A stretch of 64,000 bases of DNA from the NCBI GenBank assembly GCA_037013495.1, contig JAZDXN010000026.1:930001-994000 (forward strand), given 5' to 3'. The position numbers and the translations under genes are program-made. Of the stretch, positions 13,107 through 24,761 are shown piece after piece (the stretch's first letter is position 1; the number at the start of each line of letters is the position of its first letter). Below the pieces are notes generated by a model that saw only the letters and a program-made list of their open reading frames with translations, searched no databases and had not been told where the DNA came from. This stretch comes from Hippophae tibetana (taxonomy: Eukaryota > Streptophyta > Magnoliopsida > Rosales > Elaeagnaceae).

Positions 13107-13469
13107 ATTTGGTAAATATGAGTTACAACTTTCAACGGAGATAACTTTTGACTCGGGTATCGAAACAACTATTATAATATATCAAATCAAAGCTCGTATC
13201 AAATTACAAAATATCTTTTGGTATTTCCAAGGAAAATCGTTTTTGTACACAAATTACATCGTTTATATCACTTACCGAGTGTTTAAAGTTTTTGACGCAC
13301 CATTTTTAATTTACTTACTTCTGCTTTAATTCAATAGAGCTATACAGGAGATATTGGTGCCAACCTAGGTTTGATTATTTATATTTTCAATCAATCTGTA
13401 TTCTTCAAAAAAAATAAGAGAAGAGAAAAAGAAAGAGGATATCGTTCATATTTTCAAAAACAAAAAAGC

Positions 13470-13833
13470 ATTTGGTAAATATGAGTTACAACTTTCAATA
13501 GAGATAACTTTTGACTCAGGTATCGAAACCACTATTATAATATATCAAATTGAAGCACGTACAAAATTACACAATATGTTTTGGTATTGCCAAGGAAAAT
13601 CGTTTTTGTTCCAAAATTATATCGTTTATATCGGTAGCCGAGTATTTAATGTTTTTGACGCACCATTTTCAATTTACTTACTTCTAGTTTAATTCAATAA
13701 AGCTATACAGGAGATATTGTTGCCAACCTAGGTTTGATTATTTATATTTTCAAGCAATCCCTATTTTTCAGAAAAAAATAAGAGAAGAGAAAAAGAAAGA
13801 GGATGTCGTTCATATTTTCAAAAACAAAAAAAC
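13470..13833 (+). repeat. A1 variant monomer (tcggtagccgag), copy 2
   Basis: Second copy of the marked A1 variant at 12015-12378. It differs slightly inside, for example tcaggtatcgaaacc here against tcacgtatccaaacc in the first copy. Confidence 0.82.
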
Positions 13834-14930
13834 ATTTTGGTAAATATGAGTTACAACTTTCAATGGAGATAACTTTTGACTCGGGTATCGAAACAACTAT
13901 TATAATATATCAAATCAAAGCTCGTATCAAATTACAAAATATCTTTTGGAATTGCCAAGGAAAATCGTTTTTGTACACAAATTACATCGTTTATATCACT
14001 TACCGAGTGTTTAAAGTTTTTGACGCACCATTTTTAATTTACTTACTTCTGCTTTAATTCAATAGAGCTATACAGGAGATATTGGTGCCAACCTAGGTTT
14101 GATTATTTATATTTTCAATCAATCTATATATATTCTTCAAAAAAGTAAGAGAAGAGAAAAAGAAAGAGGATATCGTTCATATTTTCAAAAACAAAAAAGC
14201 ATTTGGTAAATATGAGTTACAACTTTCAATGGAGATAAATTTTGACTCGGGTATCGAAACCACTATTATAATATATCAAATTGAAGCACGTATAAAATTA
14301 CACAATATGTTTTGGTATTGCCAAGGAAAATCGTTTTTGTACCAAAATTATATCGTTTATATCCGTTACCGAGTATTTAATGTTTTTGACGCACCATTTT
14401 CAATTTACTTACTTCTGGTTTAATTCAATAGAGCTATACAGGAGAGATTGGTGCCAACCTAGGTTTGATTATTTATATTTTCAATCAATCCCTATTTTTC
14501 AAAAAAAAAAATAAGAGAAAAGAAAAAGAAAGAGGATGTCGTTCATATTTTCAAAAACAAAAAAACATTTGGTAAATATGAGTTACAACTTTCAACGGAG
14601 ATAACTTTTGACTCGGGTTTCGAAACAACTATTATAATATATCAAATTAAAGCTCGTATCAAATTACAAAATATCTTTTGGTATTGCCAGGGAAAATTGT
14701 TTTTGTACCCAAATTACATCGTTTATATCACTTACCGAGTGTTTAAAGTTTTTGACGCACCATTTTCAATTTACTTACTTCTGCTTTTATTCAATAGAGC
14801 TATACAGGAGATATTGGTGCCAACCTAGGTTTGATTATTTATATTTTCAATCAATCTGTATTCTTCAAAAAAAATAAGAGAAGAGAAAAAGAAAGAGGAT
14901 ATCGTTCATATTTTCAAAAACAAAAAAAGC

Positions 14931-15660
14931 ATTTGGTAAATATGAGTTACAACTTTCAATGGAGATAACTTTTGACTCGGGTATCGAAACCACTATTATA
15001 ATATATCAAATAGAAGCACGTATAAAATTACACAATATGTTTTGGTATTGCCATAGAAAATCGTTTTTGTACCAAAATTATATCGTTTATATCCGTTACC
15101 GAGTATTAATGTTTTTGACGCACCATTTTCAATTTACTTACTTCTGGTTTAATTCAATAAAGCTATACAGGAGATATTGGTGCCAACCTAGGTTTGATTA
15201 TTTATATTTTCAATCAATCCCTATTTTTCAAAAAAAAAAATAAGAGAAGAGAAAAAGAAAGAGGATGTCGTTCATATTTTCAAAAACAAAAAAACAATTG
15301 GTAAATATGAGTTGCAACTATGAACGGAGATAACTTTTGACTCGGGTATCGAAACAACTATTATAATATATCAAATCAAAGCTCGTATCAAATTACACAA
15401 TATCTTTTGTTACCGCCAAGGAAAATAGTTTTTGTACCCAAATTACATCGTCTATATCACTTACCGAGTATTTAAAGTTTTTGACGCGCCATTTTCAATT
15501 TACTTACTTCTACTTTTAATTCAATAGAGCTATACAGGAGATATTGGTGCCAACCTATGTTTGATTATTTATATTTTCAATCAATCTGTATTCTTCAAAA
15601 AAAGTAAGAGCAAGTGAAAAAGAAAGAGGATATCTATCATATTTTCAAAAACAAAAAAGC
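14931..15660 (+). repeat. Variant A1-A2 dimer with gttgcaactatgaacg (copy 1)
   Basis: The A1 member has caaatagaagcacg and attgccatagaaaatcg. The A2 member (15296-15660) has gttgcaactatgaacgg, tcttttgttaccgcc and tcgtctatatc. The same dimer recurs at 17121-17846, about 2,190 bp away. A lone copy of the A2 member lies at 16027-16391. Confidence 0.83.
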
Positions 15661-16026
15661 ATATGGTAAATATGAGTTACAACTTTCAATGGAGATAACT
15701 TTTGACTCGGGTATCGAAACCACTATTATAATATATCAAATTGAAGCACGTATAAAATTACACAATATGTTTTGGTATTGCCAAGGAAAATCGTTTTTGT
15801 ACCAAAATTATATCGTTTATATTCGTTACCGAGTATTTAATGTTTTTGACGCACCATTTTCAATTTACTTACTTCTGGTTTAATTCAATAGAGCTATACA
15901 GGAGAGATTGTTGCCAACCTAGGTTTGATTATTTATATTTTCAATCAATCCCTATTTTTCAAAAAAAAAAATAAGAGAAGAGAAAAAGAAAGAGGATGTC
16001 GTTCATATTTTCAAAAACAAAAAAAC

Positions 16027-16391
16027 ATTTGGTAAATATGAGTTGCAACTATGAACGGAGATAACTTTTGACTCGGGTATCGAAACAACTATTATAATAT
16101 ATCAAATCAAAGCTCGTATCAAATTACACAATATCTTTTGTTACCGCCAAGGAAAATAGTTTTTGTACCCAAATTACATCGTCTATATCACTTACCGAGT
16201 ATTTAAAGTTTTTGACGCGCCATTTTCAATTTACTTACTTCTACTTTTATTCAATAGAGCTATACAGGAGATATTGGTGCCAACCTAGGTTTGATTATTT
16301 ATATTTTCAATCAATCTGTATTCTTCAAAAAAAATAAGAGAAGAGAAAAAGAAAGAGGATATCGTTCATATTTTCAAAAACAAAAAAAAGC
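16027..16391 (+). repeat. Variant A2 monomer with gttgcaactatgaacg (copy 2)
   Basis: Shares gttgcaactatgaacgg, tcttttgttaccgcc, aaaatagttttt and tcgtctatatc with 15296-15660 and 17485-17846. Its upstream neighbour is an ordinary A1 without the ccatag variant, so this copy has been separated from its partner. Confidence 0.82.
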
Positions 16392-17120
16392 ATTTGGTAA
16401 ATATGAGTTACAACTTTCAATAGAGATAACTTTTGACTCTGGTATCGAAACCACTATTATAATATATCAAATTGAAGCACGTACAAAATTACAAAAATAT
16501 GTTTTGGTATTGGCAAGAAAAATCGTTTTTGTACCAAAATTATATCGTTTATATCCGTTACCAAGTATTTAATGTTTTTGACGCACCATTTTCAATTTAC
16601 TTAGTTCTGGTTTAATTCAATAAAGCTATACAGGAGATATTGGTGCCAACCTAGGTTTGATTATTTATATTTTCAATCAATCCCTATTTTTCAAAAAAAA
16701 ATAAGAGAAGAGAAAAAGAAAGAGGATGTCGTTCATATTTTCAAAAACAAAAAAAACATTTGGTAAATATGAGTTACAACTTTCAACGGAGATAACTTTT
16801 GACTCGGGTATCGAAACAACTATTATAATATATCAAATCAAAGCTCGTATCAAATTACAAAATATCTTTTGGTATTGCCAAGGAAAATCGTTTTTGTACC
16901 CAAATTACATCGTTTATATCACTTACCGAGTGTTTAAAGTTTTTGACGCACCATTTTTAATTTACTTACTTCTGCTTTAATTCAATAGAGCTATACAGGA
17001 GATATTGGTGCCAACCTAGGTTTGATTATTTATATTTTCAATCAATCTGTATTCTTCAAAAAAAGTAAGAGAAGAGAAAAAGAAAGAGGATATCTATCAT
17101 ATTTTCAAAAACAAAAAAGC

Positions 17121-17846
17121 ATTTGGTAAATATGAGTTACAACTTTCAATGGAGATAACTTTTGACTCGGGTATCGAAACCACTATTATAATATATCAAA
17201 TAGAAGCACGTATAAAATTACACAATATGTTTTGGTATTGCCATAGAAAATCGTTTTTGTACCAAAATTATATCGTTTATATCCGTTACCGAGTATTTAA
17301 TGTTTTTGACGCACCATTTTCAATTTACTTACTTCTCGTTTAATTCAATAAAGCTATACAGGAGATATTGGTGCCAACCTAGGTTTGATTATTTATATTT
17401 TCAATCAATCCCTATTTTTCAAAAAAAAAATAAGAGAAGAGAAAAAAAAGAGGATGTCGTTCATATTTTCAAAAACAAAAAAACATTTGGTAAATATGAG
17501 TTGCAACTATGAACGAAGATAACTTTTGACTCGGGTATCGAAACAACTATTATAATATATCAAATCAAAGCTCGTATCAAATTACACAATATCTTTTGTT
17601 ACCGCCAAGGAAAATAGTTTTTGTACCCAAATTACATCGTCTATATCACTTACCGAGTATTTAAAGTTTTTGACGCGCCATTTTCAATTTACTTACTTCT
17701 ACTTTAATTCAATAGAGCTATACAGGAGATATTGATGCCAACCTAGGTTTGATTATTTATATTTTCAATCAATCTGTATTCTTCAAAAAAAGTAAGAGAA
17801 GTGAAAAAGAAAGAGGATATCTATCATATTTCAGAAACAAAAAAAC
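17121..17846 (+). repeat. Variant A1-A2 dimer with gttgcaactatgaacg (copy 3)
   Basis: Repeats the 14931-15660 dimer, with caaatagaagcacg, gccatagaaaatcg, then gttgcaactatgaacg and ttgttaccgcc. The linkers around it carry the variant aaaaaagtaagagaag and gatatctatcat, also present near 15,600 and 17,070. Confidence 0.82.
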
Positions 17847-18574
17847 AATTGGTAAATATGAGTTACAACTTTCAACGGAGATAAATTTTGACTCGGGTAT
17901 CGAAACCACTATTATAATATATAAAATTGAAGCACGTATAAAATTACACAATATGTTTTGGTATTACCAAGGAAAATCGTTTTTGTACCCAAATTACATC
18001 GTTTATATCACTTACCGAGTATTTAATGTTTTTGACGCACCATTTTCAATTTTCTTACTTCTGCTTTAATTCAATAGAGCTATACAGGAGATATTGGTGC
18101 CAACCTAGGTTTGATTATTTATATTTTCAATCAATCTGTATTCTTCAAAAAAAATAAGAGAAGAGAAAAAGAAAGAGGATTAATTCGTTCATATTTTCAA
18201 AAACAAAAAAGCATTTGCTAAATATGAGTTACAACTTTCAATGGATATAAATTTTGACTCGGGTATCGAAACCACTATTATAATATATCAAATTGAAGCA
18301 CGTTTAAAATTACACAATATGATTTGGTATTTACAAGGAAAATCGTTTTTGTACCAAAATTATATCATTTATATCCATTACCGAGTATTTAATGTTTTTG
18401 ACGCTCCATTTTCAATTTACTTACTTCTGGTTTAATTCAATAGAGCTATACAGAAGATATTGGTGCCAACCTAGGTTTGATTATTTATATTTTCAATCAA
18501 TCCCTATTTTTCAAAAAAAATAAGAGAAGAGAAAAAGAAAGAGGATGTCGTTCATATTTTCAAAACAAAAAAAC
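17847..18574 (+). repeat. A3-A4 cassette (copy 5)
   Basis: Aligns with 12379-13106 over the same 728 bp, sharing attttcttacttctgc and gctaaatatgag. Its linker has an oddity, gaggattaattcgttc (about 18,176-18,191), where other copies have gaggatatcgttc. This is a small local insertion that destroys the EcoRV site. Confidence 0.82.
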
Positions 18575-20754
18575 ATTTGGTAAATATGAGTTACAACTTT
18601 CAACGGAGATAACTTTTGACTCGGGTGTCGAAACAACTATTATAATATATCAAATTAAAGCTCGTATCAAATTGCAAATTATCTTTTGGTATTGCCAAGG
18701 AAAATAGTTTTTGTACCCAAATTACATCGTTTATATCACTTACCGAGTGTTTAAAGTTTTTGACGCACCATTTTCAATTTACTTACTTCTACTTTAATTC
18801 AATAGAGCTATACAGGAGATATTGGTGCCAACATAGGTTTGATTATTTAATTTTCAATCATCTGTATTCTTCAAAAAAAATAAGAGAAGAGAAAAAGAAA
18901 GAGGATATTGTTCATATTTTCAAAAACAAAAAAGCATTTGGTAAATATGAGTTACAACTTTCAATAGAGATAACTTTTGACTCAGGTATCGAAACCACTA
19001 TTATAATATATCAAATTGAAGCACGTACAAAATTACACAATATGTTTTGGTATTTCCAAGGAAAATCCTTTTTGTACCAAAATTATATCGTTTATATCCG
19101 TTACCGAGTATTTAATGTTTTTGACGCACCATTTTCAATTTACTTACTTCTGGTTTAATTCAATAAAGCTATACAGGAGATATTGGTGCCAACCTAGGTT
19201 TGATTATTTATATTTTCAATCAATCCCTATTTTTCAAAAAAAAAATAAGAGAAGAGAAAAAGAAAGAGGATGTCGTTCATATTTTCAAAAACAAAAAAAA
19301 CATTTGGTAAATATGAGTTACAACTTTCAACGGAGATAACTTTTGACTCGGGTATCGAAACAATTATTATAATATATCAAATCAAAGCTCGTATCAAATT
19401 ACAAAATATCTTTTGGTATTGCCAAGGAAAATCGTTTTTGTACCCAAATTACATCGTTTATATCACTTACCGAGTGTTTAAAGTTTTTGACGCACCATTT
19501 TCAATTTACTTACTTCTGCTTTAATTCAATAGAGCTATACAGGAGAGATTGGTGCCAACCTAGGTTTGATTATTTATATTTTCAATCAATCCCTATTTTT
19601 CAAAAAAAAATAAGAGAAGAGAAAAAGAAAGAGGATATCGTTCATATTTTCAAAAACAAAAAAGCATTTGCTAAATATGAGTTACAACTTTCAATGGATA
19701 TAAATTTTGACTCGGTTATCGAAACCACTATTATAATATATCAAATTGAAGCACATTTAAAATTACACAATATGATTTGGTATTTACAAGGAAAATCGTT
19801 TTTGTACCAAAATTATATCATTTATATCCATTACCGAGTATTTAATGTTTTTGACGCTCCATTTTCAATTTACTTACTTCTGGTTTAATTCAATAGAGCT
19901 ATACAGGAGATATTGGTGCCAACCTAGGTTTGATTATTTATATTTTCAATCAATCTGTATTCTTCAAAAAAATAAGAGAAGAGAAAAACAAAGAGGATGT
20001 CGTTCATATTTTCAAAAACAAAAAAACATTTGGTAAATATGAGTTACAACTTTCAACGGAGATAACTTTTGACTCGGGTATCGAAACAACTATTATAATA
20101 TATCAAATCAAAGCTCGTATCAAATTACAAAATATGTTTTGGTATTGCCAAGGAAAATAGTTTTTCTACCTAAATTACATCGTTTATATCACTTACCGAG
20201 TGTTTAAAGTTTTTGACGCACCATTTTCAATTTACTTACTTCTGCTTTAATTCAATAGAGCTATACAGGAGATATTGGTGCCAACCTAGGTTTGATTATT
20301 TATATTTTCAATCAATCTGTATTCTTCAAAAAAAATAAGAGAAGAGAAAAAGAAAGAGGATATCGTTCATATTTTCAAAAACAAAAAAGCATTTGGTAAA
20401 TATGAGTTACAACTTTCAATGGAGATAACTTTTGACTCGGGTATCGAAACCACTATTATAATATATCAAATTGAAGCATGTATAAAATTACACAATATGT
20501 TTTGGTATTGCCAAGGAAAATCGTTTTTGTACCAAAATTATATCGTTTATATCCGTTACCGAGTATTTAATGTTTTTGACGCACCATTTTCAATTTACTT
20601 ACTTCTGGTTTAATTCAATAGAGCTATACAGGAGATATTGGTGCCAACCTAGGTTTGATTATTTATATTTTCAATCAATCCCTATTTTTCAAAAAAAAAT
20701 AAGAGAAGAGAAAAAGAAAGAGGATGTCGTTCATATTTTCAAAAACAAAAAAAC

Positions 20755-21482
20755 ATTTGGTAAATATGAGTTACAACTTTCAACGGAGATAACTTTTGAC
20801 TCGGGTATCGAAACAACTATTATAATATATCAAATCAAAGCTCGTATCAAATTACAAAATATGTTTTGGTATTGCCAAGGAAAATCGTTTTTGTACCCAA
20901 ATTACATCGTTTATATCACTTACCGAGTGTTTAAAGTTTTTGACGCACCATTTTCAATTTACTTACTTCTGCTTTAATTCAATAGAGCTATACAGGAGAT
21001 ATTGGTTCCAACCTAGGTTTGATTATTTATATTTTCAATCAATCTGTATTCTTCAAAAAAAATAAGAGAAGAGAAAAAGAAAGAGGATATCATTCATATT
21101 TTCAAAAACAAAAAAGCATTTGGTAAATATGAGTTACAACTTTCAATTGATATAAATTTTGACTCGGGTATCGAAACCACTATTATAATATATCAAATTG
21201 AAGCACGTTTAAAATTACACAATATGATTTGGTATTTACACGGAAAATCGTTTTTGTACCAAAATTATATCATTTATATCCCTTACCGAGTATTTAATGT
21301 TTTTGACGCTCCATTTTCAATTTACTTACTTCTGGTTTAATTCAATAGAGCTATACAGGAGATATTGGTCCCAACCTAGGTTTGATTATTTATATTTTCA
21401 ATCAATCCCTATTTTTCAAAAAAAAAATAAGAGAAGAGAAAAAGAAAGAGGATGTCGTTCATATTTTCAAAAACAAAAAAAC
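20755..21482 (+). repeat. A2-A4-like dimer, duplicated 20.4 kb away
   Basis: The A2 member has the rare acaaaatatgttttgg, where other A2 copies have atatctttt. The A4-like member has tttacacggaaaatcg, tatatcccttaccg and ggtcccaacc. The same ordered pair occurs at 41153-41882. This is the last family A dimer before the array switches to family B at 21,483. Confidence 0.82.
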
Positions 21483-21847
21483 ATTTGGTAAATATGAGTT
21501 ACAACTTTCAACGGAGATAACTTTTGACTCGGGTATCGAAACCACTATTATAATATATCAAATCGAAGTTCGTATGAAATTACACAATATGTTTTGGTAC
21601 GGCCATGGAAAATCGTTTTTGTACCCAAATTACATCGTTTATATCACTTACCAAGTGTTTAATGTTTTTGAAGCACGTTTTTCATTTTACTTACTTCTGG
21701 TATAATTCAATAGAGCTGTACAGGAGATATTGGTGCCAAGCTTGGTTTGATTATTTATATTTTCAATCAATCCCTATTCTTCAAAAAAAAATAAGAGAAG
21801 AGAAAAAGAAAGAGGATGTCGTTCATATTTACAAAAACAAAAAAAAC
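21483..21847 (+). repeat. Reference Bg monomer
   Basis: A 365-bp example with atcgaagttcgtatg, gtacggccatgg, ccaagtgtttaatg, gaagcacgtttttc, ctggtataattc, gagctgtacagg and CCAAGCTTGG (21736-21745). The ctgtacagg form (in place of ctatacagg) goes with HindIII-type ends across the window. Confidence 0.85.
21731..21745. other. Dyad element, B form (example)
   Basis: TGGTGCCAAGCTTGG contains the perfect palindrome CCAAGCTTGG (21736-21745) with a HindIII site. It occupies exactly the place of AACCTAGGTT in family A. Confidence 0.7.
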
Positions 21848-22214
21848 ATTTGGTAAGTATGAGTTACAACTTTCAACGGAGATAACTTTTGACTCGGGTA
21901 TCGAAACCACTATTTTAATATATTAAATCGAAGCTCGTATCAAATTACATAATATGTTTTCGTACTGCCAAGGAAAATCGTTTTTGTACCCAAATTACAT
22001 CGTTTATATCACTTACCAAGTGTTTAAAATTTTTGAAGTACCTTTTTCATTTTACTTACTTCTGGTTTAATTCAATAGAGCTGTACAGGAGATATTGGTG
22101 CCAAGCTTGGTTTGATTATTTATATTTTCAATCAATCCCTATTCTTCAAAAAAAAAAATAAGAGAAGAGAAAAAGAAAGAGGATGTCGTTCATATTTACA
22201 AAAACAAAAAAACC
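21848..22214 (+). repeat. Reference B' monomer
   Basis: A 367-bp example with ggtaagtatgag, ctattttaatatattaaatc, gctcgtatcaaattacataa and ttcgtactgcc. The TAA in atattaaatc closes the frame that stays open in A and Bg monomers. This is one of several signs that the frame is not under coding selection. Confidence 0.85.
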
Positions 22215-22576
22215 ATTTGGTAAGTATGAGTTACAACTTTCAACGGAGATAACTTTTGACTTGGGTATCGAAACCACTATTTTAATATATTAAATCGAAG
22301 CTCGTATCAAATTACATAATATGTTTTCGTACTGCCATGGAAAATCGTTTTTGTACCCAAATTACATCGTTTATATCACTTACCAAGTATTTAAAGTTTT
22401 TGAAGCACGTTTTTCATTTTACTTACTTCTGGTTTAATTCAATAGAGCTATACAGGAGATATTGGTGCCAACATAGGGTTGGTTATTTATATTTTCAACC
22501 AATCCCTATTATTCAAAAAAATAAGAGAAGAGAAAAAGAAAGAGGATGTCGTTCATATTTTCAAAAACAAAAAAAC
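22215..22576 (+). repeat. Reference B'-C monomer
   Basis: A B' 5' part joined to a C-type 3' end: gaagcacgtttttc, ctggtttaattc, gctatacagg, CCAACATAGGGTTGG (22468-22482), ttatttatattttcaacc and ccctattattcaaaaaaata. C ends always follow a B'-, Bg- or E2-type 5' part, and the next monomer is usually Bg. The A-run after the C end is short and nearly constant (six or seven A), unlike the variable runs elsewhere. Confidence 0.83.
22468..22482. other. Dyad element, C form (example)
   Basis: CCAAC-ATAGG-GTTGG has 5-bp arms around a 5-bp centre, at the same monomer position as the A and B forms. The right arm gains the G that A lacks, so the symmetry is kept although the centre differs. Confidence 0.7.
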
Positions 22577-23302
22577 ATTTGGTAAATATGAGTTACAACT
22601 TTCAACGGAGATAACTTTTGACTCGGGTATCGAAACCACTATTATAATATATCAAATCGAAGTTCGTATGAAATTACACAATATGTTTTGGTACGGCCAT
22701 GGAAAATCGTTTTTGTACCCAAATTACATCGTTTATATCACTTACCAAGTGTTTAATGTTTTTGAAGCACGTTTTTCATTTTACTTACTTCTGGTATAAT
22801 TCAATAGAGCTGTACAGGAGATATTGGTGCCAAGCTTGGTTTGATTATTTATATTTTCAATCAATCCCTATTCTTCAAAAAAAATAAGAGAAGAGAAAAA
22901 GAAAGAGGATGTCGTTCATATTTACAAAAACAAAAAAAACATTTGGTAAGTATGAGTTACAACTTTCAACGGAGATAACTTTTGACTCGGGTATCGAAAC
23001 CACTATTTTAATATATTAAATCGAAGCTCGTATCAAATTACATAATATGTTTTCGTACTGCCAAGGAAAATCGTTTTTGTACCCAAATTACATCGTTTAT
23101 ATCACTTACCAAGTGTTTAAAGTTTTTGAAGCACGTTTTTCATTTTACTTACTTCTGGTTTAATTCAATAGAGCTATACAGGAGATATTGGTGCCAACAT
23201 AGGGTTGGTTATTTATATTTTCAACCAATCCCTATTATTCAAAAAAATAAGAGAAGAGAAAAAGAAAGAGGATGTCGTTCATATTTTGAAAAACAAAAAA
23301 AC
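22577..23302 (+). repeat. Bg / B'-C dimer
   Basis: A 726-bp dimer made of Bg followed by a B' monomer with a C end. Its C-to-C distance (about 22,470 to 23,196) marks a short dimeric stretch before the tetramers begin. Confidence 0.8.
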
Positions 23303-24761
23303 ATTTGGTAAATATGAGTTACAACTTTCAACGGAGATAACTTTTGACTCGGGTATCGAAACCACTATTATAATATATCAAATCGAAGTTCGTATGAAAT
23401 TACACAATATGTTTTGGTACGGCCATGGAAAATCGTTTTTGTACCCAAATTACATCGTTTATATCACTTACCAAGTGTTTAATGTTTTTGAAGCACGTTT
23501 TTCATTTTACTTACTTCTGGTATAATTCAATAGAGCTGTACAGGAGATATTGGTGCCAAGCTTGGTTTGATTATTTATATTTTCAATCAATCCCTATTCT
23601 TCAAAAAAAAATAAGAGAAGAGAAAAAGAAAGAGGATGTCGTTCATATTTACAAAAACAAAAAAACATTTGGTAAGTATGAGTTACAACTTTCAACGGAG
23701 ATAACTTTTGACTCGGGTATCGAAACCACTATTTTAATATATTAAATCGAAGCTCGTATCAAATTACATAATATGTTTTCGTACTGCCAAGGAAAATCGT
23801 TTTTGTACCCAAATTACATCGTTTATATCACTTACCAAGTGTTTAAAATTTTTGAAGTACCTTTTTCATTTTACTTACTTCTGGTTTAATTCAATAGAGC
23901 TGTACAGGAGATATTGGTGCCAAGCTTGGTTTGATTATTTATATTTTCAATCAATCCCTATTCTTCAAAAAAAAAATAAGAGAAGAGAAAAAGAAAGAGG
24001 ATGTCTTTTACATTTTCAAAAACAAAAAAAAACATTTGGTAAATATGAGTTACAACTTTCAAGGGAGATAACTTTTGACTCGGGTATCGAAACAACTATT
24101 ATAATATATCAAATCGAAGTTCGTATGAAATTACACAATATGTTTTGGTACTGCCAAGGAAAATCGTTTTTGTACGCAAATTACATCGTTTATATCACTT
24201 ACCAAGTGTTTAAAGTGTTTGAAGCACCTTTTTCATTTTACTTACTTCTGGTTTAATTCAATAGAGCTGTACAGGAGATATTGGTGCCAAGCTTGGTTTG
24301 ATTATTTATATTTTCAATCAATCCCTATACTTCAAAAAAAAATAAGAGAAGAGAAAAAGAAAGAGGATGTCGTTTACATTTTCAAAAACAAAAAAAAACA
24401 TTTGGTAAATATGAGTTACAACTTTCAACGGAGATAACTTTTGACTCGGGTATCGAAACCACTATTTTAATATATTAAATCGAAGCTCGTATCAAATTAC
24501 ATAATATGTTTTCGTACTGCCAAGGAAAATCGTTTTTGTACCCAAATTAAATCGTTTATATCACTTACCAAGTGTTTAAAGTTTTTGAAGCACGTTTTTC
24601 ATTTTACTTACTTCTGGTTTAATTCAATAGAGCTATACAGGAGATATTGGTGCCAACATAGGGTTGGTTATTTATATTTTCAACCAATCCCTATTATTCA
24701 AAAAAATAAGAGAAGAGAAAAAGAAAGAGGATGTCGTTCATATTTTCAAAAACAAAAAAAC
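23303..24761 (+). repeat. Family B tetramer, unit 1
   Basis: A 1,459-bp unit of four monomers in the order Bg, B', Bgg, B'-C. The Bgg monomer (24034-24399) has caagggagataac, tgtacgcaaat and a linker with gtcttttacatttt. The unit is followed by two further units in the same order at 24762 and 26226. Confidence 0.88.

Larger units (their letters stand above)
1..21482 (+). repeat. Family A block, largely alternating A1/A2 dimers
   Basis: About 59 monomers. A1 reads caatggagata, attgaagcacg, accaaaattatatcg, tccgttaccgagtatttaatg, and ctggtttaattc. A2 reads caacggagata, gaaacaactatt, atcaaagctcg, atatcttttgg, acccaaattacatcg, tcacttaccgagtgtttaaag, and ctgctttaattc. The linker before A1 carries gaggatatcg (an EcoRV site), while the linker before A2 carries gaggatgtcg. 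The two often alternate, giving a dimer of about 728 bp (731 to 1461, 368 to 1098). The alternation is broken by A3-A4 cassettes and by same-type neighbours. Nearly every monomer has AACCTAGGTT (AvrII) at the dyad position. HindIII-type B monomers are absent. Confidence 0.9.

Noticed and set aside
17769..17951. Minus-strand 60-codon frame
   Set aside because: The only minus-strand frame of note. It lies fully inside ordinary A2/A3 repeat sequence and is not kept in sister monomers.
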